A DNA stretch of 64,000 bases from Parvibaculum sedimenti (GTDB taxonomy: Bacteria; Pseudomonadota; Alphaproteobacteria; Parvibaculales; Parvibaculaceae): contig NZ_WESC01000014.1 of the NCBI RefSeq assembly GCF_009184905.1, positions 1 through 64,000 on the forward strand, written 5' to 3'. The translations under genes were made by a program, and so were the position numbers. Under the pieces are notes generated by a model that had not been told where the DNA came from, did no database searches, and was given only the letters and a program-made list of their open reading frames with translations. Below, piece by piece: positions 1-9,044 of the stretch (position 1 is the stretch's first letter; every line of letters begins with the position of its first letter).

Positions 1-193
1 AATCCTCCGCAAATCGGTCAGAGGATTGAATCACGCGCGCCCATGCGACAGCAATGGCGGAGTTTTTCAACGGTATCCGCCCGAAGCGGACACGGTTGCT
101 TGCGGCGCGGGCTTCCTTTTCCGCACGTTCGCGGCGTTTACGATCTTCCTTGGCGTCTTTTCGCGCCTTGGAGAACTGAATGATGTCGGCCAT
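1..193 (-). CDS. DUF4169 family protein, partial (runs off left edge)
   Basis: Reading leftward from an ATG at 193, the translation begins MADIIQFSKARKDAKEDRK and continues as a strongly basic, Ala/Glu/Arg-rich helix containing EKEARAASNRVRFGR. This matches the short DUF4169 proteins of alphaproteobacteria, which start with a similar 'DIINLRQARK' segment and carry an 'NRxxFGR' motif. The function of the family is unknown. After FGR the residues (IPLKNSAIAV...) diverge from the usual TKAEK continuation, so a frameshift or a lineage-specific tail is possible. The stop lies outside the window. In many relatives this gene sits near fumC and the ribbon-helix-helix gene, both of which lie a few kilobases to the right here. 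Confidence 0.55.
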   Translation of the reverse strand, partial: MADIIQFSKARKDAKEDRKRRERAEKEARAASNRVRFGRIPLKNSAIAVAWARVIQSSDRFAED

Positions 194-583
194 GCCCGAA
201 ACCTGCGGCGATTGTATTTTCGGCAATGTTAGCGCGGAAGATGCCCCACTATCGCCGAAAAAATAGTGGCGGCGAAGGGACCTGAGGCTCCTTGGGGCGT
301 CAATTGTGCAAGCTGGGCGGCCGCAGCCAATCGAACAGCTTTTGCATGATGTTGCGCATTTTCCAGCGGAGGGTCTTCAGGCGTCGGCGACGGCCGCAGT
401 CGATCGCGTCGATCCGCGATGTCAGGCAGTCCCGGCGGATCGGAGGTGGAAAGACGCCATATGTGATCAGGCCGAACCGCGCATAGCGGGCGAGGCACTG
501 GTCGATCGCGCGATATCCATGCGCATCTAAGAGGAATTCGAGGCCTGGGGCGTGAAGGTGCTGCAAAGGGTGCCTGGGCTGTC
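194..583. other. Low-information stretch with a possible glycosyltransferase remnant
   Basis: No intact gene with a start codon and ribosome-binding site is visible here. The only stretch that reads like protein is on the minus strand from about 579 to 300. It opens directly after a stop codon with no ATG and ends in a basic tail (RRRRLKTLRWKMRNIMQKL). Its pattern of a hydrophobic segment, PPP and an S-R-I segment resembles the C-terminal part of the GT25 protein encoded at 52611-53354, so it may be the tail of a decayed glycosyltransferase. The resemblance is judged by eye only. Confidence 0.25.
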
Positions 584-898
584 ATGCAGGATCAATATGG
601 TTTCCGCGCGAGTCTGGAGCCTCTGGGTTTCGACAGGACGGTTGAGCAGGACTATTCATCGAGGCTCCGCGGCCGCGACATGCCGCTGACGGCTTTGCTC
701 GGCCGCGAAACCAGAAGGCTCGCCCTCAAGGCCATCTCGTGGATGCCGGTGCGGCTGAAGGGCGGGAAAACGACCATGCGTGTCGGCTTCGATCAGGCGG
801 AATTGACCGCTTCGAAGGCCAATCCCATTGCGCAGGGTGTAGCCGAATGCCCCGCCGATGCGGACCGGGAAGCCCCTGTCCTGATGAACGAAGGTTAA
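584..898 (+). CDS. Hypothetical protein, 104 aa, unrecognised
   Basis: An open frame from an ATG at 584 to a stop at 896-898 uses codons typical of this genome (GC-rich third positions). Its antisense frames look like shadows. The product is basic in the middle (RRLALKAISW, RLKGGKTTMRVGF) and I recognise no family. The frame is open upstream to about position 483 without another convincing start, and there is no clear ribosome-binding site before 584. It could therefore be the 3' part of a broken gene. No neighbour suggests a role. Confidence 0.3.
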   Translation: MQDQYGFRASLEPLGFDRTVEQDYSSRLRGRDMPLTALLGRETRRLALKAISWMPVRLKGGKTTMRVGFDQAELTASKANPIAQGVAECPADADREAPVLMNEG

Positions 899-1094
899 CC
901 GCTTGAAGCTAAAGATATTTATGAAAGCGGCTGGTCTTCCGCCCGCCGACACCATATTTTGCCCGCAAATCGGCGGTAGCTTGCCGTTCGCCTTTTGCCT
1001 TGGGACGCTTCTTGCAGGCCTTGGCGATAGAGCCCCGGTCTGAGACGTCCGCCGCTCGCCGGTCCGATTATCCTTGCTGACTTCGGAGACAGTT

Positions 1095-4000
1095 TTGAAC
1101 TCGGTTCTGTCCTATATCGCAGGGCTCATCATTCTGCTGCTGCTCGCGGCGCTTGTGGGCCCGACCTTTGTCGACTGGAACCAGTTTCGCAATCAGATCG
1201 AAGCTCAGGGGACGAAGCTGACGGGGCGCGAGTTGAAGATCGGAGGCGATATTCGCTTCGTTGTGCTGCCCGCTCCGCATCTGACGCTCAATGATGTCTC
1301 GCTCTCCAACCTCGAAGGCGGCGCGAATCCCGATTTCCTTCGCTTCGGCCAGATCGATGCCGAGGTCGCGCTGGCGCCCCTGCTGAGCGGCGAAGTTACC
1401 GTCTCGAGCGTCACCGTGGCGCGGCCGCAGGTCCATCTCGAAATCATGCGCGACGGGCGCAGTAACTGGCGCGGCCTCGTCGCGGACTCGCTGCGCGAGG
1501 AGGGCCTTTTCGGTCTTGCCTCGATCAGCCTCGAAAAAGTGACTTTCGACGACGGCACTATCACCTTTTTCGATCATCGCAGCGAGCGGAGCTGGCGCGT
1601 CGATCATCTCAATGGCGCCGTGATGGCGACATCGCTGCTCGGGCCCATTCGCGCAAACCTCAAATTCACGGCGAATGAAATTCCGCTGGCGTTGCGGCTT
1701 GCCGTCGGCAATTTCGCCGGGCTCAAGGCGTTCCCGGTGACTGCGGAACTGCAGACGCTGGCGCAGCCGGCGAAGCTTCTCTTCTCCGGCGTATCGACCG
1801 GCTTCTCGAGTGGCGTGCGGCTCGATGGAACGGGCACTTTCGAATATGGCTCGACGAAAACCGAAGATGGGCAGAAGCCGAGAGCGCCGCTGCGCATTGA
1901 AGCAGGCGTCGTGATCAGCGAGGATCTGGCGACCTTCCGCAATCTCGCGGTCTCCATGGCTGGGACGACGCTGAAGGGCGAGGCGCGGGCGGAGTGGAAG
2001 AAGCGCCCCAATGTGAGTGTGTCGCTCGATGGCGAGGCGCTGACGCTCGACCCGCTGGCCGACCGGATCGGCGAATTCCTGAGCGGGTCGAAAGTGCCTT
2101 TCGGTTCGCTTGCGGCGCTGCCGTTGCCGCAAGGCTTCGACGCCAAAGCGAATGTGAAAGTGGGCGGGCTCCTCATCCATGACGTGCTTGTGCGCGACGC
2201 GAGTTTCGCAGTCTCGCTCGACGATGGCCGGCTGAGCGTCGATCGGGCGGCGGGCGATATCGGTGGCGGCACACAACTGGAACTTTCCGGCGCGCTGGCG
2301 CATGGCGACAAGGGCGGCCAGTTCGGTGGCAAGGTCAAGGCGACAAGCCGCAACATGGGCGCGCTTGCGAGCTGGCTTGAGAGCCTTGGCGCGGTTCCCG
2401 GACAGACGGCGGAGAGCAACGCGGAAAAACCTGTGCCGCCTGTGCTGGCAAAGGAGCCGGGCCGCGCCTTCTCCGTCGCGTCGAACATTCAGTTGACGGC
2501 GGACAGTCTCTCCTTCAATGGCCTTACAGCGGCCTATGCGTTGACGCCAGATGCGGCGGATATCAAGGGCGATGTCGCCTTTACGGAACGCGACGGGCGC
2601 GCGCTGCTGCGCGGCGCGCTGACTGCCAGGAGCTTCGACCTCGATCCGCTGATCGCGCTTTGGCCGGCAACCGCGCCAAAGCCGCTTACGCTGCTCGACG
2701 CGAATGATGTCGACATCGCGCTGAAGGCGGACAGGCTCACTGTCAATGACGAGGACGTGACCGGGCTCGACATGTCGGTGGCGATGAACAAGGGCGAACT
2801 CGATCTCAGGCATTTTTCCGCCGTCGATCTCGCGGGCGCGAAGCTGACGCTTGCTGGCGTCCTTTCCGGGCTGACGCGAGGTGACATCGGTGCGCTGCAG
2901 GGTACTCTCCATGGCGAACTCGCGGCGGAAAAGACGGACAGGCTTTTCGCGCTGACGGGCATCGATGCGCCCGGCGTCAAAGGTCCGTTGCAACTGACGC
3001 TCGACACCACCTCCGGTGAGGGCGAGGAAAAGCAGACGCGGCTCGATACGCTGATGCTCAAGGGAGCGGCAGGCGGAAGCCGCGTCGACGCAGTGCTGAA
3101 GCTTGCCCATGCGACGGATGGAAAGATCGGACATGTCGATCTGCTCGCCAATGCAGCGAACGCCGATGGACGCGTGCTGCTTTCGCAGATGGGATTCACG
3201 CCCGGCGACGGCATCTCCGGCGCGGGTACTATCTCGCTGCAAATGAGCGGCGCGGTGGGGAACCCCTTTGATACATCGCTGCGTGTCAATGTCGGGCAGG
3301 GCACTTTCAACGCGAAGGGCGAGCTGGCCGACCCATTCGGGAGCGCGGACTTTGCGGGCCATGTCGACATCTCTGCCTCGGAGATTGCGCCCGTTCTTGC
3401 TGCCATTGGTATGGGGCAGCGTATGGCCGACTTCACGGTGGCGCAGGCAGCGGGGCCGAGCTTCGTCTTTTCGAGCGATGTGAAGCGCGATGCCACCGGA
3501 CTTGCCTTGAGCAATCTGGAGGGTGTCGCCGGAAACCTGCATCTCTCCGGCGAGGCAAGCTGGTCGGCGCCGACAGACGCGGGCAAGAAGCCATCGCTCG
3601 CCGGCAAATTCGAGGCGAATGCGCTCGATCTTTCCTCTGTCTTCGCCACGACTGCCTCGGACCAGGGATCGCTATGGCCGACTGCGGCGCTCGACTGGTC
3701 CGTTCTCGGAACATTTGATGGCAATGTCGAGCTGAAAACCAAGGCGCTGAAACTCGGTGGATTGCGGCTTGACGATAGCGATATGCATCTGACGCTGGCC
3801 GATGGCGTTCTCTCGGCGACACCCTTCACGGCGAAATTCGCCGATGGCACAGCGACCGTTGGCGCGCGCATCAATAGCGGCAAGAATGGCGAAGCGGGCA
3901 TCGGTCTGAGTGTCGCGGTCGAGGGGGCGGACATCGCGCTGGTGGGGCCGGAAGTCTTCGGTACCTCCTTTGGCACTGGCCGCACGGACATCAATGCGGA

Positions 4001-4613
4001 ACTCAATGGCCAAGGCCGGAGCTGGCTTGCGCTCATCTCCTCGATCTCGGGCACGGGAACGCTGAAGACGCGCAATGCCGGCCTCGCGCCGCTCGACGTG
4101 CCGGCCTTTTCAGCAGGTCTCAAGACGCTGAAGTCGCTCGATCAGTTCACCGCGCTTGAAGGAGAGACGCTCGCCAAGGGGAATACGCCGGTGGCGGGGC
4201 TCGACGGCGATTTTGCCGTGAAGGATGGCATTGCACGATTGGATCGCGAGGCGCTGCAGCTGAAGGGCGGCAAGGGCAAGCTCACCGCCATGCTCGACCT
4301 CGGCAGACTCGCGGCGGATGCGGAGCTCACCGTGATGCCTGACGAGCCGCAAGGGGTGCCGGCCTTCTCCTCGGTGGTGGCCGGAAAACTCGGGGCGCTG
4401 GATCGGCGCAACGATACGATTGCGGTTCAGGGCTTCGTGGCGAAGCGCATCATCGCCGATACGGCAAGGGAGGCGGGTGTCGGCGCCATCCCTTCGGATT
4501 TGAAGAACCTGCTCGGCCTCAGCGACGACGAGTTGAAGGCGAAGGGACCAGCGGCGGGGGGCATTCCGCTGCCCGTGACGCGCCCGGCGCAGCCCGAGGC
4601 TTCGTTGCAGTAG
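1095..4613 (+). CDS. AsmA family protein
   Basis: A 1172-residue protein of the AsmA/DUF748-like group, which are inner-membrane-anchored proteins with a very long periplasmic beta-rich body, linked to outer-membrane biogenesis and bridge-like lipid transport. The N-terminus has a single hydrophobic segment (about residues 4-22) followed by the family hallmark FVDWNQFR and GRELKIGGDIRF. The rest is repetitive beta-strand sequence with recurring 'L.G.G...' and 'aDlAG' patterns, and there is an AsmA-like C-terminal block around residues 960-1100. I chose the TTG at 1095 because GGAGA lies 5-9 bases upstream; an in-frame TTG at 1074 has no such site. It converges with the ribbon-helix-helix gene on the other strand. 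The length is at the long end for AsmA proteins. Confidence 0.85.
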   Translation: MNSVLSYIAGLIILLLLAALVGPTFVDWNQFRNQIEAQGTKLTGRELKIGGDIRFVVLPAPHLTLNDVSLSNLEGGANPDFLRFGQIDAEVALAPLLSGEVTVSSVTVARPQVHLEIMRDGRSNWRGLVADSLREEGLFGLASISLEKVTFDDGTITFFDHRSERSWRVDHLNGAVMATSLLGPIRANLKFTANEIPLALRLAVGNFAGLKAFPVTAELQTLAQPAKLLFSGVSTGFSSGVRLDGTGTFEYGSTKTEDGQKPRAPLRIEAGVVISEDLATFRNLAVSMAGTTLKGEARAEWKKRPNVSVSLDGEALTLDPLADRIGEFLSGSKVPFGSLAALPLPQGFDAKANVKVGGLLIHDVLVRDASFAVSLDDGRLSVDRAAGDIGGGTQLELSGALAHGDKGGQFGGKVKATSRNMGALASWLESLGAVPGQTAESNAEKPVPPVLAKEPGRAFSVASNIQLTADSLSFNGLTAAYALTPDAADIKGDVAFTERDGRALLRGALTARSFDLDPLIALWPATAPKPLTLLDANDVDIALKADRLTVNDEDVTGLDMSVAMNKGELDLRHFSAVDLAGAKLTLAGVLSGLTRGDIGALQGTLHGELAAEKTDRLFALTGIDAPGVKGPLQLTLDTTSGEGEEKQTRLDTLMLKGAAGGSRVDAVLKLAHATDGKIGHVDLLANAANADGRVLLSQMGFTPGDGISGAGTISLQMSGAVGNPFDTSLRVNVGQGTFNAKGELADPFGSADFAGHVDISASEIAPVLAAIGMGQRMADFTVAQAAGPSFVFSSDVKRDATGLALSNLEGVAGNLHLSGEASWSAPTDAGKKPSLAGKFEANALDLSSVFATTASDQGSLWPTAALDWSVLGTFDGNVELKTKALKLGGLRLDDSDMHLTLADGVLSATPFTAKFADGTATVGARINSGKNGEAGIGLSVAVEGADIALVGPEVFGTSFGTGRTDINAELNGQGRSWLALISSISGTGTLKTRNAGLAPLDVPAFSAGLKTLKSLDQFTALEGETLAKGNTPVAGLDGDFAVKDGIARLDREALQLKGGKGKLTAMLDLGRLAADAELTVMPDEPQGVPAFSSVVAGKLGALDRRNDTIAVQGFVAKRIIADTAREAGVGAIPSDLKNLLGLSDDELKAKGPAAGGIPLPVTRPAQPEASLQ

Positions 4614-4630
4614 GGCCTGCGACCTTTGGT

Positions 4631-4861
4631 TCAGACCGCGCAACTTGCCTTGTTTTTGAAATGGGCGAGGACGTAGACGCGGACCGCTCCCGAGAGGTTG
4701 CCCTCGTTGTCGCGGCCCTCGTCGATGCGGCGAACGAGTTCATTCACCGATAGATCTTCGGAACAGGCGATTTCCTTGAGCGCTTCCCAGAACGGGCGCT
4801 CAAGGGAAATCGACGTGCGGTGACCCGCGATGCTGACGGAGCGTTTGATCTCTGCGGGCAT
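4631..4861 (-). CDS. Ribbon-helix-helix domain protein
   Basis: A 76-residue protein of the alphaproteobacterial RHH_4 type. The core reads RSVSIAGHRTSISLERPFW, then a helix with EALKEIA and an N-E-L-V-R-R-I-D segment, as in small ribbon-helix-helix DNA-binding or adaptor proteins that form dimers. Whether this one binds DNA is not shown. The start ATG at 4861 is preceded by GGAGACCCGC. It lies 16 bases downstream of the fumC stop on the same strand, so the two are probably co-transcribed. An association of fumC, a ribbon-helix-helix protein and DUF4169 is common in this group. Confidence 0.75.
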   Translation of the reverse strand: MPAEIKRSVSIAGHRTSISLERPFWEALKEIACSEDLSVNELVRRIDEGRDNEGNLSGAVRVYVLAHFKNKASCAV

Positions 4862-4877
4862 GCGGGTCTCCTGATTG

Positions 4878-6269
4878 TCACTCCGGCGAAATCATCTTCT
4901 CCGGACGGACCACGGCGTCGAACTCTTCATTCGTCACATAGCCACCGCCCACAGCTTCCTCGCGGAGCGTCGTGCCGTTCTTGTGCGCGGTCTTGGCGAT
5001 CTTTGCCGCGTTGTCGTAGCCGATCTTCGGCGCCAGCGCCGTGACCAGCATCAGCGAGCGTTCGAGAGCCGCCTTGATGTTGTCTGTGCGGGCTTCGATG
5101 CCGACGACGCAATTGTCGGTGAAGCTGACTGCGGCATCGGCCATCAGCCGGACCGACTGGAGGAAGTTATAAGCCATTACCGGGTTGTAGACGTTGAGTT
5201 CGAAGTGGCCCTGCGATCCCGCGAAGGTGAGCGCTGCATTGTTGCCGAAGATCTGCACGCAAACCTGCGTCATCGCCTCGCACTGGGTCGGGTTGACCTT
5301 GCCCGGCATGATCGACGAGCCGGGCTCGTTCTCCGGCAGCGACAGCTCGCCAAGGCCCGAACGCGGGCCGGAGCCGAGGAGGCGGATGTCGTTGGCGATC
5401 TTGAAGAGCGAGGCTGCGACGGTGTTGATTGCGCCATGGCTGAAGACCATCGCGTCATGGGCGGCGAGCGCTTCGAACTTGTTCGGCGCGGTGGTGAAGG
5501 CAAGTCCGGTGATCGCGGCGATGCGCTCGGCGACCTTTTCGGCAAAGCCGATCGGCGCGTTGAGGCCGGTGCCGACGGCGGTGCCACCCTGCGCGAGCTG
5601 CATCAGTGCGGGCAGCGTCTGTTCGATGCGGGCGATGCCGTTCGTGACCTGCTGCGTGTAGCCCGAGAATTCCTGACCGAGCGTCAGCGGCGTCGCGTCC
5701 TGCGTGTGGGTGCGGCCGATCTTGATGATGTCCTTCCACTCAAGCGATTTCGCGTTGAGCGCGTCGCGGAGCTTCTTCAGCGCGGGGAGCAGGCGGTGGA
5801 CGATTTCCTCGGCGCAGGCGACATGCATCGCGGTCGGGTAAGTGTCGTTCGACGACTGCGACATGTTGACGTGATCGTTCGGATGTACGGGCTTCTTCGA
5901 ACCCATCTCACCGCCGAGCATCTCAATGGCGCGGTTCGAGATGACTTCATTGGCGTTCATGTTCGACTGTGTGCCGGAGCCGGTCTGCCAGACGACGAGG
6001 GGAAAATGCTCGTCGAGCTTGCCGTCGATGACTTCCTGCGCGGCCTTGACGATGGCCTCGCCGATCTTCGGGTCGAGGCGGCCGAGGCCCATGTTGGTTT
6101 CGGCGGCGGCGCGCTTCACGATGCCGAGGGCGCGGACCACGGGGAGCGGCTGCTTCTCCCAGCCGATCTTGAAGTTGCCGAGCGAGCGCTGCGCCTGCGC
6201 GCCCCAATATTTGTCGGCCTGGACTTCGATCGGGCCGAATGTATCGGTTTCGGTGCGGGTCTTGCTCAT
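4878..6269 (-). CDS. fumC: Fumarate hydratase class II
   Basis: The 463-residue product is the oxygen-stable, iron-free fumarase of the TCA cycle (fumarate + water to L-malate), a cytosolic homotetramer. It carries the fumarase/aspartase signature [11 protein letters not shown], the substrate-binding segments [12 protein letters not shown] and [11 protein letters not shown], and the [16 protein letters not shown] segment. Full length matches the family (about 460). The start is the ATG at 6269 with AGGAG nine bases upstream; a longer in-frame start at 6314 lacks a ribosome-binding site. The downstream ribbon-helix-helix gene is on the same strand. Confidence 0.97.
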   Translation of the reverse strand: MSKTRTETDTFGPIEVQADKYWGAQAQRSLGNFKIGWEKQPLPVVRALGIVKRAAAETNMGLGRLDPKIGEAIVKAAQEVIDGKLDEHFPLVVWQTGSGTQSNMNANEVISNRAIEMLGGEMGSKKPVHPNDHVNMSQSSNDTYPTAMHVACAEEIVHRLLPALKKLRDALNAKSLEWKDIIKIGRTHTQDATPLTLGQEFSGYTQQVTNGIARIEQTLPALMQLAQGGTAVGTGLNAPIGFAEKVAERIAAITGLAFTTAPNKFEALAAHDAMVFSHGAINTVAASLFKIANDIRLLGSGPRSGLGELSLPENEPGSSIMPGKVNPTQCEAMTQVCVQIFGNNAALTFAGSQGHFELNVYNPVMAYNFLQSVRLMADAAVSFTDNCVVGIEARTDNIKAALERSLMLVTALAPKIGYDNAAKIAKTAHKNGTTLREEAVGGGYVTNEEFDAVVRPEKMISPE

Positions 6270-6361
6270 ATCGCGCGCTCCTGAAGGCTTTTTCGATGGG
6301 CGCTGATTTAGCACGCGGGGAGGCGTGGGGGAAGGTTGGGAGAGGGTTCCATACCTCAGCC

Positions 6362-6455
6362 GTCATGACCGACTTGACCAGGCCATCCATGTCTTACCGC
6401 CCCGATTCCCACGGAATGAAGGCATGGATGCCCCGCTTTATGCGGGGCATGACAG
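6362..6455. repeat. REP-like palindromic element, copy A
   Basis: This segment has two inverted-repeat arms: CGTCATGACCGACTTGACCAGGCCATCCATG and a second arm with GGCATGGATGCCCCGC-TTTATGCGGGGCATGACAG. The core ATGCCCCGC...GCGGGGCAT recurs in similar form at about 14.8, 20.9 and 22.0 kb. It lies between sspB and fumC, in an untranslated gap. Confidence 0.6.
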
Positions 6456-6481
6456 AAAAAGGGGGAGCGAAACCGGAAAAG

Positions 6482-6946
6482 CTACTTCTTCCGGAACGCG
6501 TCGAGGCTGACGACCGCGGCGTCGCTCGTGGGGAGGGTGGGGGTCTCTTCGGCCTTGGGGGCGGGCTTCAGCGCTTCGGCAGCTTCGGGCTTCTTCACTT
6601 CGAATTGGAGGCCGAACTGGACGCTCGGGTCGAAGAAGCCCTGAACGGCCGAATAGGGCACGACCAGGGTTTCGGGGATCTTGTTGAAGGTGAGATCGAC
6701 CGAGAAACCGTCCTCGCGCACATCAAGGTTCCAGAACTGATGCTGGAGCACGATGGTCATTTCCTCGGGATATTGCTTGCGCAGTTTTTCCGAAATGTTG
6801 ACGCCGGGCGCATCGGTGCGGAAGGAAATGTAGAGGTGATGCTCGCCGGGCAGCCCCTTTTTCAGCACGACGTCGAGCGCGCGCTTGATAACGCCGCGCA
6901 GCGCTTCCTGCGCCATGAGGTCGTAATGCATCAGGTCTTCGGCCAA
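6482..6946 (-). CDS. sspB: ClpXP adaptor protein SspB (alphaproteobacterial type)
   Basis: This 154-residue protein is the stringent-starvation protein B homologue that binds SsrA-tagged polypeptides and delivers them to ClpXP. The conserved core includes MHYDLMAQEALRGV near the N-terminus, the GLPGEHHLYISF strand, YPEEMTIVLQHQFWNL and FFDPSVQFGLQFE. A Pro/Ala/Glu-rich linker then leads to a short C-terminal tail (VVSLDAFRKK), probably the ClpX-tethering peptide. I chose the TTG at 6946 because GTGGAGAG lies eight bases upstream and the family begins at this point; a longer ATG frame to 6997 adds residues the family lacks. The gene sits directly downstream of the tmRNA locus that produces the tag it recognises. 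Confidence 0.9.
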   Translation of the reverse strand: MAEDLMHYDLMAQEALRGVIKRALDVVLKKGLPGEHHLYISFRTDAPGVNISEKLRKQYPEEMTIVLQHQFWNLDVREDGFSVDLTFNKIPETLVVPYSAVQGFFDPSVQFGLQFEVKKPEAAEALKPAPKAEETPTLPTSDAAVVSLDAFRKK

Positions 6947-7099
6947 GGGGAACTCTCCACTCACAAGCATGCGCGGCCTGTCTGCCGCTCTTGCCATGAT
7001 TCAATCAGCGTTTCGGGTCGAGGTCCAGATGGCAGGTCTCGACCGGCATATCGAAAAGTTCTGCAGAGATGAAGGAAGTGGGGGTTTCTGTTGCCAGGT

Positions 7100-7394
7100 A
7101 CCCCCGAACCCCGCCTTAACCGGCTAAAGTCAAGGACTTCAATCGAAGTGCTGGCACTGCATTACGCAGCGACGGCAACCTCAGCATAGTTGTCGTTGGC
7201 AACTATAAAACGGCCCGATGACGGCGGAACCATGCCGGGCAAAAGAACTACTTTTACACCCTCGTCGATCCTAGTTCGCCCCCAGGAATTCCCGCCACGA
7301 CGGGGAGATAATTGGTGGAGGCGCCGGGTACCGCCCCCGGGTCCGAATGGCTTATTATGTAGCCCGTTTATCGCCATAGTCGGTCGAAACCGAC
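7100..7394 (-). ncRNA. ssrA: Two-piece (circularly permuted) tmRNA, SsrA
   Basis: Read on the minus strand, an acceptor segment ends in CGCCTCC-ACCA at 7313. A spacer of about 29 bases follows, and then a coding segment starts with GGGGGCG at 7283. GGGGGCG and CGCCTCC form a complete 7-bp acceptor stem (one G-U pair), so the two halves of one tRNA-like domain are encoded in permuted order, as known for alphaproteobacterial tmRNA. The acceptor segment has a T-arm CCGGG-GGCGGTA-CCCGG with the atypical 7-base loop. The coding segment carries the tag frame. The acceptor stem, CCA and tag are exact; the outer ends near 7394 and 7100 are estimates. Confidence 0.88.
7162..7200 (-). other. tmRNA-encoded proteolysis tag reading frame
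   Basis: Starting at GCC (7200) the frame reads A-N-D-N-Y-A-E-V-A-V-A-A followed by TAA. It is the peptide added to stalled nascent chains by trans-translation. The AND...AVAA pattern matches alphaproteobacterial SsrA tags (Caulobacter: AANDNFAEEFAVAA). The AND-type N-terminal part is the region SspB reads and the terminal AA is what ClpX reads. It is not a free-standing gene; the longer frame to 7377 that contains it is a by-product. Confidence 0.9.
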
Positions 7395-7400
7395 AGGACT

Positions 7401-7429
7401 TATATAGGCGCTCCTCATCCGAAAATAAA
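7401..7429 (-). promoter_or_regulatory. Putative tmRNA promoter
   Basis: On the minus strand TATATA (7406-7401) lies 17 bases after TTTATT (7429-7424). This places a -10-like box a few bases upstream of the expected 5' end of the acceptor RNA. The -10 is good and the -35 is weak. Confidence 0.35.
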
Positions 7430-7647
7430 GGGCGCCCGGCCTATGCGCGGCTAGGGCGCTATCTTCGACTCGAAAGCCAGATTCGTGCAGAAAACATCCT
7501 GAAATCAGTGTGTTGCGCCGATTCGCGATGGAATCGGACGAGTTGAAAATGGACCGGTTGAAATAGTCTGTGGATAGAGCCCCGATAGCGATGCGCTCCG
7601 GCCGCGCGCGCTGTAGACTTGATCTGCGAATCCCCGGAGCGAAGCCG

Positions 7648-8442
7648 ATGAAGCAGTATCTCGACCTGATGCGCCATGTGCGCGACCACGGCGTCAAGAA
7701 GACCGACCGCACCGGCACGGGCACGCTCAGCATCTTCGGCTGGCAGTCGCGCTACAATCTCGCCGACGGTTTCCCGCTGGTCACGACCAAGAAGCTGCAT
7801 CTGAAGTCGATTATCCACGAGCTGCTCTGGTTCCTCGCGGGCGACACCAACATCGCCTATCTGAAGGCGAACGGCGTCGGCATCTGGGACGAATGGGCGG
7901 ATGAGAAGGGCGATCTTGGCCCGGTCTATGGCTATCAGTGGCGCTCCTGGCCCGCGCCGAATGGTGAAAAGATCGACCAGATTAAAAATCTCATCGAGCA
8001 GATCAAAAAGACGCCGGACTCGCGCCGCCTCATCGTTTCAGCCTGGAACGTCGCCGATGTCGATCACATGGCGCTGCCGCCCTGCCATTGCCTTTTCCAG
8101 TTCTATGTCGCGGACGGCAAGCTCTCCTGCCAGCTCTATCAGCGTTCTGCGGACATCTTCCTCGGTGTGCCCTTCAACATCGCCTCCTATGCGTTGCTCA
8201 CCATGATGGTGGCGCAGGTGACGGGGCTCGAGGCGGGCGAGTTCATCCACACATTCGGCGACGCGCATCTTTATTCGAACCATATCGAGCAGACGAACCT
8301 GCAACTCTCGCGTGAGCCGAAGCCGCTGCCGCGCATGTGGATCAATCCCGATGTGAAGTCGATCTTCGATTTCACCTATGATGATTTCAAGCTTGAAGGT
8401 TACGAAGCGCATCCGCATATCGCGGCGCCGGTCGCGGTTTGA
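7648..8442 (+). CDS. thyA: Thymidylate synthase
   Basis: The product is a 264-residue ThyA enzyme that converts dUMP to dTMP using 5,10-methylene-tetrahydrofolate, which it oxidises to dihydrofolate. The N-terminal [11 protein letters not shown], the arginine-containing DRTGTGT loop, the catalytic cysteine in [12 protein letters not shown] and the folate/dUMP-binding segment [21 protein letters not shown] are all present. The length is identical to the E. coli enzyme. Start ATG 7648 has GGAG upstream. It overlaps or abuts folA, which regenerates the tetrahydrofolate consumed here, so the pair is an operon. Confidence 0.97.
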   Translation: MKQYLDLMRHVRDHGVKKTDRTGTGTLSIFGWQSRYNLADGFPLVTTKKLHLKSIIHELLWFLAGDTNIAYLKANGVGIWDEWADEKGDLGPVYGYQWRSWPAPNGEKIDQIKNLIEQIKKTPDSRRLIVSAWNVADVDHMALPPCHCLFQFYVADGKLSCQLYQRSADIFLGVPFNIASYALLTMMVAQVTGLEAGEFIHTFGDAHLYSNHIEQTNLQLSREPKPLPRMWINPDVKSIFDFTYDDFKLEGYEAHPHIAAPVAV

Positions 8443-8447
8443 GATTC

Positions 8448-8945
8448 ATGCATATTTGTCTCGTCGTCGCCATCGCGGAGAACGGCGTCATCGGCAGTGA
8501 GAATGCCATGCCGTGGCGGCTCGCGGGCGATATGGCCTTCTTTAAACGCACGACCATGGGCAAGCCGATTGTCATGGGCCGCAAGACTTACGAGTCATTT
8601 CCGAAGCGCCCGCTGCCGGGCAGACCCAATCTCGTCGTCACGCGCGATGCCGCATACGACGCGCCGGGCGCGGAAGTCTTCGGTTCTCTCGACGCAGCGA
8701 TTTCCCGCGGGGCGGAACTCGCGGGCGATGCGGGCGAGGTGATGATTGTCGGCGGCGCGGAGATTTATCGTCAGGCGCTGCCTCGGGCGACGCGCATCTA
8801 TCTCACTGAAGTTCATGCAAAGCCCGAAGGCGACGCGCATTTCGTCTTCGACCGCGCGGTCTGGCGCGAAATATCGCGAGAGCGCCACGCGGCGGGCGAG
8901 AAGGACAGTGCGGATTATTCTTTCGTAGTGCTGCAGCGGCCCTAG
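8448..8945 (+). CDS. folA: Dihydrofolate reductase
   Basis: The product is a 165-residue DHFR that reduces dihydrofolate to tetrahydrofolate with NADPH. It shows the N-terminal VVAIAENGVIG strand-loop, the MPWRL motif with substrate-binding tryptophan, GKPIVMGRKTYES for NADPH, GRPNLVVTRD and the GGAEIYRQALP segment. The ATG at 8448 is taken as the start; a TTG at 8439 overlapping the thyA stop is an alternative. It directly follows thyA. The segment at 8953-8975 can fold into a hairpin (ATGCGCAG/CTGCGCAT) but has no U-tract. Confidence 0.95.
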   Translation: MHICLVVAIAENGVIGSENAMPWRLAGDMAFFKRTTMGKPIVMGRKTYESFPKRPLPGRPNLVVTRDAAYDAPGAEVFGSLDAAISRGAELAGDAGEVMIVGGAEIYRQALPRATRIYLTEVHAKPEGDAHFVFDRAVWREISRERHAAGEKDSADYSFVVLQRP

Positions 8946-9044
8946 GGCCGTTATGCGCAGGCTTGATCTGCGCATCCGTATCTTGCGTACAGACGGCCAG
9001 GGGAATCCATCAGGGTCTTGATGCAGGAAGAAGGCGGGCGACGA

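Noticed and set aside
1068-3542. An 824-residue minus-strand frame antisense to the AsmA gene
   Set aside because: It is Arg/His/Gln-rich with no domain, typical of the antisense shadow of a GC-rich gene; the plus-strand AsmA frame has a clear family match and ribosome site.
4875-6284. A 469-residue plus-strand frame over fumC
   Set aside because: It is the antisense of fumC and shows the Arg/Asp/Val-rich composition of a shadow; fumC is unambiguous.
7162-7377. A 71-residue protein gene on the minus strand
   Set aside because: Its last residues are the tmRNA tag; the frame passes through the acceptor and coding RNA pieces, so it is not a protein gene.
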